A stretch of DNA of 5,637 nucleotides from an uncultured Eubacteriales bacterium (GCA_900320235.1 ONRO01000347.1:1-5637), one strand, 5' to 3'; positions 1 through 5,616 are shown, counted from the stretch's first letter. The notes: a model not told the origin generated them from the sequence alone. Numbers and translations: made by a program.

Positions 1-73
1 CCGGAGCAGGAACAAACTGTACATACAGGATAATCAGCTTGCCGAAAACTGATGACCAGGTTTTCGGTAACTG

Positions 74-109
74 AAAAAAAGTCTCCGCAGAATAAAAATA
101 TCTGCGGAG
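74..109 (-). terminator. Intrinsic terminator after infB
   Basis: On the minus strand a perfect 9-bp stem (CTCCGCAGA paired with TCTGCGGAG, plus-strand arms 83-91 and 101-109) encloses a 9-nt A/T loop. It is followed after two bases by seven T residues (74-80). The stem begins 11 nt after the infB stop codon. GC-rich stem, short loop and U-tract together make a canonical Rho-independent terminator, so infB is probably the last gene of this transcript. The plus strand has no T-run after the stem, so the element works in one direction only. Confidence 0.93.
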
Positions 110-120
110 TACTGATTATA

Positions 121-2670
121 TTATTCTGTGATCTGCTCCATCTCGTATATCTCAAAGATGTCGCCTTCCTTGATATCACTGTATTTTTCAAGAGTAATAC
201 CACATTCATAGCCCTGAGAAACTTCCTTGACACTGTCCTTGAATCTCTGGAGAGAAGCAATTTTGTCATCAGCGATGATAATACCATCACGAACAACACG
301 ACAGCTTGAGCCTCTGACAACCTTGCCGGTTGTAACATAAGAACCGGAAACAAGACCAACACCTGTGATCTTGTAAGTCTGACGAACTTCGACCTTGCCA
401 AGAATAGTTTCCTTGAACTTAGGAGCGAGCATACCCTTCATAGCAGATTCGATTTCTTCAATGCAATCATAAATTATTCTGTAAAGACGCATATCAACGC
501 CGTCACGCTTAGCGTTTTCCTCAGCAACAGGATCAGGACGTACATTGAATCCGACAATAATAGCATTTGAAGCTGATGCGAGCATAACGTCAGATTCTCT
601 GATAGCACCAACAGCACTGTGAATAACATTAACTCTGACTTCATCATTGCTCAGCTTTTCAAGAGACTGTCTTACAGCTTCAACAGAGCCCTGTACATCA
701 GCCTTGACAATAATCTTGAGCTCTTTCATTTCGCCAAGCTTCATCTGATCAAACAGATTGTCAAGTGTAACCTTTGTTCTTGCGTTGAAGCGTTCTTCCT
801 TTTCAGCATCACGGCGCTGCTGAACAAGCTCTCTTGCAAGTCTTTCATCCGAAACAGCATTGAAGATATCGCCGCCTGTCGGAACATCATCAAGACCTGT
901 GATCTCAACAGGAACAGAAGGACCTGCACTCTTGACCTTGTTGCCCTTGTCGTTTGTCATAGCTCTTACACGGCCAACTGTTGTGCCTGCAACAATAATA
1001 TCGCCGACCTTGAGTGTACCGTTCTGAACAAGCATTGTAGCGATAGGACCTCTGCCCTTGTCAAGTCTTGCCTCGATGACAGTACCCTTCGCTGCTCTGT
1101 CAGGATTAGCCTTGAGCTCCTTCATATCTGCAACAAGGATAACCATTTCAAGAAGATCATCAATACCCATTTTAGTATGAGCAGAAACAGGGATAACAGG
1201 AACATCGCCGCCCCATTCCTCAGGAACAAGCTCATGCTCTGTAAGCTGAGTTTTTACACGCTCGATATCTGCACCGGGCTTGTCCATTTTGTTTACTGCA
1301 ACAATGATAGAAACGCCTGCAGCCTTTGCATGGTGGATAGCTTCGATTGTCTGAGGCATGATACCGTCATCACCGGCAACAACGAGTATTGCAATATCAG
1401 TTACCTGAGCACCTCTTGCACGCATTGTTGTAAATGCCTCATGTCCGGGAGTATCAAGGAAGGTGATCTGCCTGTCGTTGATTCTTACCCTGTAAGCACC
1501 GATGTGCTGTGTGATACCGCCTGCCTCAGTTGCAGTAACATGAGCGTGACGGATAGCATCAAGAAGTGATGTCTTGCCGTGGTCAACGTGACCCATTACA
1601 ACAACAACAGGTGCACGCTCAACGAGATTTGTATCATCATCTTCACTGTCGTCAATAATTCTTTCCTCGATTGTTTCGATAACTTCCTTTTCAATCTTGG
1701 CATGGAATTCCATGGCTGCAAGAGAAGCTGTATCAAAATCGATAACATCATTGATAGTTGCCATAACGCCGAGCATCATAAGCTTTTTGATAACCTCGGC
1801 AGCTGTTGCCTTGAGTCTGAGAGCAAGTTCACCTACGGTGATCTCGTCAGGTATCTGAACGGTGATCGGCTTAGCCTTACGTGTTTCAGCAATTCTTCTC
1901 AGACGCTCAGCCTCAGTTTCTTTTCTGGAATTGCGGGGCTTGCCCTTCTGCTGGGAGCGCTGGTTGATCTTCTGTTTCTGCACAGTAGGCTCCTTGTGCA
2001 TCTTTTCGCTTGCAAGACGGTCATATTTTTCGTTGTACTTATCTATATTCACATGTGAAGCACGGGTATTGATAACTCTGCCTCTGTTTTCGTTGACCTT
2101 TGAATTATCTTCGGTTACTTCCTCGTTCTTCTCAAGCTTTTTGCTGAGTATCTGAGTTTCCTGCTTCGGTCTTGCAATAGCAGGCTGCTTGTTTTTCTTC
2201 TGCTTTTTATCGTTCTTTTTCTGATCTTTGTTTGATTCAGGTTTTGGATTGTTATTCTGTTTCTGTACAGGTGCAGCCGGCTTGTCAGCAGCCTTTGCGG
2301 GGGAAACCTGCTTGTCAGCATTCTTTGCAGGTGCAGCAGGCTTATCGTTTTGTTTTTTCTGCGGCTGATCCTTTTTAGGTGCCTTTGGAGCGTTCTGCTT
2401 TTTCATTGCCGGTTTCTGCTTCTTTTCCGGCTTTGCCTCAGAAGCCTGTCCGGGTTCTTCCTTTGGTGCGCTGGCACTTGCATAATATGCGTTCAGATCG
2501 GGCATATTCATCTTATCTGTATAATATTCAAAAATAACATTAAGCTCCTGCTCTGTAAGAACCGCAGCGGATTTTTTGCTTACATTCAGATAATTTTTAA
2601 GTACCTCAGAGATCTCCTTACTCGGAACATTAAGATTTTTAGCTATTTCACTAAGCTTGTATTTTATCAT
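121..2670 (-). CDS. infB: Translation initiation factor IF-2
   Basis: This is the GTPase that brings fMet-tRNA to the 30S subunit and promotes 50S joining in the cytoplasm. The protein has 849 residues, a usual length for a Firmicute IF2 with an extended N-terminus. Residues 1-50 form an IF2_N helical module. Residues 65-265 are a Lys/Gln/Pro/Ala-rich linker that is probably disordered, and a second IF2_N module lies near 268-320. The G domain starts near 350 and shows G1 GHVDHGKT (360-367), G2 GGITQ (384-388), G3 DTPGH (406-410), G4 NKMD (460-463) and G5 SAH (496-498). Domains II, III and the C-terminal fMet-tRNA-binding region follow to residue 849. All GTP-binding motifs are intact. The ATG is preceded by AGGAGG at 2681-2686, a 10-nt spacing, and the gene begins 20 nt after the ylxQ stop. 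Shorter IF2 forms from internal starts are known in some bacteria, but I cannot identify such a start here. Confidence 0.98.
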   Translation of the reverse strand: MIKYKLSEIAKNLNVPSKEISEVLKNYLNVSKKSAAVLTEQELNVIFEYYTDKMNMPDLNAYYASASAPKEEPGQASEAKPEKKQKPAMKKQNAPKAPKKDQPQKKQNDKPAAPAKNADKQVSPAKAADKPAAPVQKQNNNPKPESNKDQKKNDKKQKKNKQPAIARPKQETQILSKKLEKNEEVTEDNSKVNENRGRVINTRASHVNIDKYNEKYDRLASEKMHKEPTVQKQKINQRSQQKGKPRNSRKETEAERLRRIAETRKAKPITVQIPDEITVGELALRLKATAAEVIKKLMMLGVMATINDVIDFDTASLAAMEFHAKIEKEVIETIEERIIDDSEDDDTNLVERAPVVVVMGHVDHGKTSLLDAIRHAHVTATEAGGITQHIGAYRVRINDRQITFLDTPGHEAFTTMRARGAQVTDIAILVVAGDDGIMPQTIEAIHHAKAAGVSIIVAVNKMDKPGADIERVKTQLTEHELVPEEWGGDVPVIPVSAHTKMGIDDLLEMVILVADMKELKANPDRAAKGTVIEARLDKGRGPIATMLVQNGTLKVGDIIVAGTTVGRVRAMTNDKGNKVKSAGPSVPVEITGLDDVPTGGDIFNAVSDERLARELVQQRRDAEKEERFNARTKVTLDNLFDQMKLGEMKELKIIVKADVQGSVEAVRQSLEKLSNDEVRVNVIHSAVGAIRESDVMLASASNAIIVGFNVRPDPVAEENAKRDGVDMRLYRIIYDCIEEIESAMKGMLAPKFKETILGKVEVRQTYKITGVGLVSGSYVTTGKVVRGSSCRVVRDGIIIADDKIASLQRFKDSVKEVSQGYECGITLEKYSDIKEGDIFEIYEMEQITE
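2257..2346 (-). repeat. Three 30-bp tandem units in the IF2 linker
   Basis: Residues 109-138 of IF2 read as three ten-residue units: DKPAAPAKNA, DKQVSPAKAA and DKPAAPVQKQ. The DNA repeats with a 30-bp period, imperfectly. The repeat is in frame and lies in the low-complexity linker, so changes in copy number would be tolerated. This is likely a product of local duplication or slippage and not a functional domain. Confidence 0.7.
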
Positions 2671-2690
2671 ATACTCAATTCCTCCTGTCT

Positions 2691-2993
2691 TTATTCAGTG
2701 CAAAGCGTTTTCATTTTGTCAGCAAAGCCTGCATCGTTAACGGAAATAATACCAGTGGCTTTGCCGATTGCAGCTCCAAGCTGCTGCATCGGTATATCGG
2801 TTTTTATCATTTCAGTACCGGTTTGTTGTGCTGTATTGCTGATGCTTCTGACGGTTCGCTCCGAAAGATCTCCTGCAAGCAGCAAAAGCTTAGTTTTGCC
2901 GTTTTTCATTGAATCTGCGGCGGCGTCGAAGCCGAGTGTAATTCGTCCTGCACGCCTTGCTATGCCGAGCAGCGACAGCAATTTATCATTCAT
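2691..2993 (-). CDS. ylxQ: YlxQ, L7Ae-family ribosomal-like RNA-binding protein
   Basis: This is a small protein of the L7Ae/L30e/S12e/Gadd45 fold, called RplGA in Bacillus. The family binds kink-turn RNA, but the exact role of this member is unsettled. From the ATG it has 100 residues. The N-terminus reads KLLSLLGIARRAGR (4-17), typical of the family, followed by the hydrophobic strand KLLLLAGDLS (35-44) and the conserved LGAAIGKATGIISVNDAGFA (72-91). The start is uncertain. A TTG three codons upstream (3000-3002) is also in frame and lies directly after an in-frame TGA. I chose ATG because the homologous core begins there. Neither start has a good ribosome site: only AAGAG is present, 3 nt before the TTG and 12 nt before the ATG. 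The position between rnpM and infB supports the assignment strongly. Confidence 0.93.
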   Translation of the reverse strand: MNDKLLSLLGIARRAGRITLGFDAAADSMKNGKTKLLLLAGDLSERTVRSISNTAQQTGTEMIKTDIPMQQLGAAIGKATGIISVNDAGFADKMKTLCTE

Positions 2994-3018
2994 TTTTTTC
3001 AATCACTCTTTTCTGTTG

Positions 3019-3049
3019 TCAGATGTTTTTACGGAAGTTCCGTTTCTGA
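3019..3049 (-). other. Hairpin in the rnpM-ylxQ gap
   Basis: In the 90-nt gap the transcript can fold into a two-part stem. The outer arms TCAGA/TCTGA (3045-3049 and 3019-3023) enclose an inner stem ACGGA/TCCGT with a 3-nt loop (3031-3043). The two stems are separated by an asymmetric internal loop of one against seven nt. A run of five A residues, not U, follows the inner stem, so it does not look like a terminator. It could mark RNA processing or shape ylxQ translation. No function is shown by the sequence. Confidence 0.4.
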
Positions 3050-3083
3050 TCTATCTTACAGATGCGCAGCAGCTGCAAAATTT

Positions 3084-3374
3084 TTATTCATGGCTGCATG
3101 AAACCTCATTTTCAAGTCTTTCATAGACCTGTTCAGGTATCTTGCATGAAAACGCTCTTTCAAGCCGTCCGGCCTTTCTGGCTTTTTTAAGACATTCAGG
3201 GTTGCCTTTACAAATATATGCCCCACGTCCCGGCTTCTTGCCTGTTGTATCAACAGATATTTCGCCGCTTGTATCAGCGCTTTCGGGTGATTTTACAATT
3301 CTTACAAGCTGACGTTTTTCCTTCATTTCTCCGCAGCCCGTGCATTTTCTCATCGGAATTTTTTTTGTTTTCAC
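3084..3374 (-). CDS. rnpM: RnpM (YlxR), RNase P modulator / RNA-binding protein
   Basis: This is a member of the YlxR family of small nucleic-acid-binding proteins. The Bacillus subtilis member has been shown to bind RNase P RNA and modulate its activity, and was renamed RnpM. The 96 residues match the family well. RKCTGCGEMKEKRQLVRIV (9-27) carries the Cys pair C11/C14. The signature GRGAYIC lies at 49-55, C61 follows in the NPEC segment, and ARKAGRLERAF (65-75) ends the core. The start is GTG (3372-3374), chosen because AGGAGG lies exactly 7 nt upstream. The next in-frame ATG is codon 8 and would lose the basic N-terminal end. The stop of a 59-codon frame upstream overlaps the GTG by one base, which would allow translational coupling if that frame is translated. 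The gene follows nusA as in other Firmicutes. Confidence 0.95.
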   Translation of the reverse strand: MKTKKIPMRKCTGCGEMKEKRQLVRIVKSPESADTSGEISVDTTGKKPGRGAYICKGNPECLKKARKAGRLERAFSCKIPEQVYERLENEVSCSHE

Positions 3375-3553
3375 TATTTTTCCTCCTGCTGCCGCATACC
3401 ATCGGAAAAGCAGCGGCTTATTATGGGATCACGGATCAGTATCTTCATATGCAGTTGTTTTCTGCATTGTATGCAAATATTATGTGGAAATGCATCTTTC
3501 AGCCGATCATTCAGCCGAAAAAGCATTTCGTGAAACTGTTTATTATCAGCCAT
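3374..3553 (-). CDS. Hypothetical 59-aa protein between nusA and rnpM
   Basis: I do not recognise this frame. It starts with ATG 18 nt after the nusA stop and ends with TAG, whose last base is the first base of the rnpM GTG. It therefore fills an otherwise empty 197-nt gap. The product begins MADNKQFHEM. It has a tandem RLND-RLKD pair (13-20), a Cys pair CIQC (27-30), LIR (39-41) and a further Cys at 48. It has no signal peptide or membrane segment and looks like a small soluble basic protein. In favour of a gene: tight placement and a stop-start overlap that suggests coupling. Against: no Shine-Dalgarno sequence before the ATG, so it would depend on reinitiation after nusA. Codons such as ATA (four) and CGG (three) are frequent, and the opposite strand is also open across this gap. 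It may instead be an mRNA spacer with structure. Confidence 0.4.
   Translation of the reverse strand: MADNKQFHEMLFRLNDRLKDAFPHNICIQCRKQLHMKILIRDPIISRCFSDGMRQQEEK
3382..3387 (-). promoter_or_regulatory. Ribosome binding site fixing the rnpM GTG start
   Basis: A full AGGAGG sits 7 nt before the GTG at 3374. It decides the start in favour of GTG over the ATG at codon 8. The site lies inside the last codons of the upstream 59-codon frame, so ribosomes translating that frame would pass over it. Confidence 0.88.
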
Positions 3554-3571
3554 TGAAAAGCTGTATCATTT

Positions 3572-4831
3572 TTATTCGTCAGTTTCTTCTGTTTTTTCAG
3601 CTTCATCTTCCTGTGCAGCTTCTTCTGTCTGTTCAGTCTGAGCTTCCTGTGTGATTTCAGCCTCCTGAGCAATTTCCTCTGTTTCAGTAGTATTTTCAGC
3701 TTCTTCTGCTTCGCTGATCTCTGTATTTTCTTCAGAAGTTTCAACCGGTGCAGCTTCATCGTCATCCTCGCCAAAGAAACCGCTTTCAGGACGGATATCT
3801 ATTTTCCAGTTTGTGAGCTTTGCAGCAAGACGGACATTCTGACCTTTGTTGCCTATTGCAAGTGAAAGCTGGCTGTCCGGAACCGTAGCCTTGCAGATCT
3901 TCTCGCCGCTGGGATCGAGAGTAACGCTGAGAACCTCAGCAGGTGAAAGTGACTTTTTAATAAATTCGACCGGATCATCGCTGTATTCGATGATATCGAT
4001 TTTTTCGCCGTTGAGCTGACTTACAATATTGCCGACTCTCTGTCCCTTAGGACCGATGCAGGCACCGACAGCGTCAACCTCAGTGTCATGGCTGAGAACA
4101 GCAATTTTTGTTCTTGAGCCGGCTTCTCTTGAAACAGATTTGATCTCAACAACGCCGTCAAATATTTCAGGAACCTGTTCCTCAAAGAGTCTTCTTACAA
4201 AATCGGAGTGAGTACGTGAGATGATAGCTCTGGGTCCCTTGTCGCCGGATTTTACATTTACAACATAGACCTTGATAAGATCGCCGACCTTGAGAACCTC
4301 TCCGGCAACCTGATCATTTTTCGGAAGAATTGCGATCGCCTTGCCAAGCTTGAGCGTAGCGTTACCTGTGTCGGGATCGACCTGTTCAACAGTTGCTGTA
4401 ACGATATCCTGGAGTTTGCTCTGGTATTCAGAAAGAGCCTGTTCCTTTTCGCCGTCCCTGATACCCTGACGGATCATATTTCTTGCTGTCATAACTGCGA
4501 TTCTTCCGAAGTTCTTCGGATCAAGAGCAATTCCGACCTTATCGCCGAGCTGAACGTTGGGATCGATCTTTTTTGCTGCAGCGAGAGCGATTTCCCTGTT
4601 CATATCTGTTATTTCCTCAACAACAGTTTTATTGAGCTTTGCCTCGAGTCTGCCCTTAGACTTATTATATTGAACTGTTACATCATCATTTCCGCCGTAT
4701 GAATTTTTGCAGGCGGTAACGATAGCCTTTGTGATCTGCTCAAGCATAAACTCTGCCGGAATACCCTTTTCCTTTTCAATTAGAGAAAGAGCTTCAAACA
4801 GGTTTTCTTCAGCTGCTTTATTCTTTTTCAT
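3572..4831 (-). CDS. nusA: Transcription termination/antitermination factor NusA
   Basis: NusA binds RNA polymerase and nascent RNA, increases pausing and hairpin-dependent termination, and takes part in antitermination. The protein has 419 residues. The polymerase-binding N-terminal domain covers about 1-125 and includes the FGRIAVMTARNMIRQGIR segment (108-125). The S1 domain covers about 133-200, and ISRTHSDFVRRLFEEQVPEI (204-223) leads into the KH pair. KH1 has its GxxG loop in CIGPKGQR (258-265). KH2 carries AIGNKGQNVRLAAKLTNWKIDI (325-346). The protein then lacks the acidic-repeat domains of Escherichia coli NusA. It ends in a low-complexity tail in which 30 of the last 65 residues (355-419) are Asp or Glu, with a single Lys. 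The ATG has GGAGG at 4839-4843, 7 nt upstream. The 89-nt gap after rimP holds only this site and weak inverted repeats. Confidence 0.97.
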   Translation of the reverse strand: MKKNKAAEENLFEALSLIEKEKGIPAEFMLEQITKAIVTACKNSYGGNDDVTVQYNKSKGRLEAKLNKTVVEEITDMNREIALAAAKKIDPNVQLGDKVGIALDPKNFGRIAVMTARNMIRQGIRDGEKEQALSEYQSKLQDIVTATVEQVDPDTGNATLKLGKAIAILPKNDQVAGEVLKVGDLIKVYVVNVKSGDKGPRAIISRTHSDFVRRLFEEQVPEIFDGVVEIKSVSREAGSRTKIAVLSHDTEVDAVGACIGPKGQRVGNIVSQLNGEKIDIIEYSDDPVEFIKKSLSPAEVLSVTLDPSGEKICKATVPDSQLSLAIGNKGQNVRLAAKLTNWKIDIRPESGFFGEDDDEAAPVETSEENTEISEAEEAENTTETEEIAQEAEITQEAQTEQTEEAAQEDEAEKTEETDE

Positions 4832-4920
4832 TTTTTACCCTCCATAAAATATAGTCAGCATCCAGCATATGTAAAAAACGGTGCTGTAATGTCTGATAGG
4901 CATATTTATTGCTGTTCAGC

Positions 4921-5400
4921 TCAGATGTTGAAATCGTCGAGCTTGATATAAACGGTATCTTTTTTATTGACTGACACCTCTGTGCCGCTTTCAAGCATAA
5001 CAGCGACGCTGTCCTTATCGTGAGAAATCAGGGTTCCCCTGAATTCCTTTTCGCCGTTTTCATCAGGCTTATGAAGTTTGTACATTATGGGAGCACCCAG
5101 AAATTTATCAAAATGCTCGTCACGGATCAGTTCCCTTTCGATACCTGGAGAAGAAACCTCAAGAGTATAGCTGCCCTCGATCGGGTCAAGCTTGTCGAGT
5201 GGTTCATCGACTGCTCTTGTAACATTCTCGCAGTCCTCGATGGTAACGCCTTCCTCTTTGTCAATAAAGATACGCAGATACCAGATTGCGCCCTCCTTGA
5301 CATAACGGACATCCCACAAAGAGAGACCAAGTCCGTTTACGATCGGCTCAACAAGTGCAGAAACCTCAGCAACCGTATTGCCGCCCTTTTTTTTTGCCAT
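4921..5400 (-). CDS. rimP: Ribosome maturation factor RimP
   Basis: RimP is a cytoplasmic factor for maturation of the 30S subunit. The protein has 159 residues, the usual family length. The N-terminal alpha/beta domain (about 1-88) contains WYLRIFIDKEEGVTIEDCENVTRAV (40-64) and leads into the family hallmark LEVSSPGIERELIRDEHF (80-97). The C-terminal SH3-like domain covers about 98-159 and includes FRGTLISHD. The start is the ATG at 5398-5400, preceded by AGGAGG at a 7-nt spacing. An in-frame ATG at 5457 would add 19 residues unlike any RimP and would place the ribosome site inside the gene. Codons 2-5 contain a run of nine A residues, a possible slippage site. It is the first gene of the operon, behind a promoter and a structured leader. 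Confidence 0.96.
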   Translation of the reverse strand: MAKKKGGNTVAEVSALVEPIVNGLGLSLWDVRYVKEGAIWYLRIFIDKEEGVTIEDCENVTRAVDEPLDKLDPIEGSYTLEVSSPGIERELIRDEHFDKFLGAPIMYKLHKPDENGEKEFRGTLISHDKDSVAVMLESGTEVSVNKKDTVYIKLDDFNI

Positions 5401-5407
5401 ATTGCAA

Positions 5408-5413
5408 CCTCCT
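5408..5413 (-). promoter_or_regulatory. Ribosome binding site fixing the rimP start
   Basis: A full AGGAGG lies 7 nt upstream of the ATG at 5400. It supports the 159-residue RimP over the 178-residue frame that opens at 5457. Confidence 0.9.
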
Positions 5414-5526
5414 GATCTGAAAGTCTGAAAACGCTGTTCTGCCAGCAAAGACTGCACGGCGGATAACAGCAGATGTCTTGGTATACAGCCATTCTGTCAA
5501 ATCCTGTACATAACAAAAAAGCCTTC

Positions 5527-5563
5527 AGGTAATGATAAAAGAGTGGGTCGCCCCACTCTTTTA
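5527..5563 (-). terminator. Leader hairpin, candidate NusA-dependent attenuator
   Basis: On the minus strand a perfect 12-bp stem (TAAAAGAGTGGG with CCCACTCTTTTA; plus-strand arms 5536-5547 and 5552-5563) is capped by GCGA, a GNRA tetraloop. The GC-rich core GAGTGGG/CCCACTC is followed by TTTTATCATT, an interrupted U-tract, so termination should be partial. The hairpin starts about 19 nt after the predicted transcription start and about 135 nt before rimP. In Bacillus subtilis the operon containing nusA is known to be autoregulated by attenuation in its leader. The position and the imperfect U-tract suggest the same here, but this is inference. It may also stop transcripts entering from upstream. 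Confidence 0.7.
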
Positions 5564-5587
5564 CTAACCTCCTATAATACTCAGACT

Positions 5588-5616
5588 ATTGTATCATACT
5601 TTTCCTTATTTTGCAA
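5588..5616 (-). promoter_or_regulatory. Vegetative sigma-factor promoter of the rimP operon
   Basis: On the minus strand there is a -35 box TTGCAA (5611-5616) and a -10 box TACAAT (5588-5593) with an exact 17-bp spacer. A TG one base before the -10 box makes it an extended -10. A-tracts upstream (about 5620-5636) resemble an UP element. The expected transcription start is near 5581, which gives a leader of about 180 nt. No better promoter is visible between it and rimP. Confidence 0.85.

Noticed and set aside
3..74. Plus-strand frame open from the left edge to a TGA at 72-74, possible 3' end of a convergent gene
   Set aside because: Only 23 codons are visible, other plus frames are also open for 10-16 codons, and there is no recognisable motif or plus-strand terminator.
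619..1569. Long plus-strand frame of 316 codons opposite infB
   Set aside because: It is antisense to the conserved IF2 GTPase domain. Its Cys/Asn/Ser-rich composition is an artefact of reverse-complement codons, and it has no ribosome site or family resemblance.
3218..3556. Plus-strand frame crossing rnpM and the nusA-rnpM gap
   Set aside because: It runs antisense through the conserved rnpM core and shows no family features. It does lower the weight of openness as evidence for the 59-codon minus-strand frame.
3572..3770. Strand-biased CTT/TCT-rich tract on the plus strand looking like a repeat array
   Set aside because: It is explained by the Glu/Ala/Thr-rich NusA tail encoded on the minus strand; there is no regular period or spacer structure.
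4835..4903. 22-codon minus-strand frame in the rimP-nusA gap ending just before the nusA ATG
   Set aside because: It has no ribosome site, and 22 open codons is expected by chance. Its last codons are simply the nusA Shine-Dalgarno sequence.
5401..5457. Upstream ATG extending RimP by 19 residues
   Set aside because: The extension has no ribosome site and no resemblance to RimP, and it contains the AGGAGG that serves the ATG at 5400.
5495..5500. Perfect TTGACA on the minus strand in the rimP leader
   Set aside because: No acceptable -10 box at 16-18 bp; the hexamer at 17 bp is GACATC.
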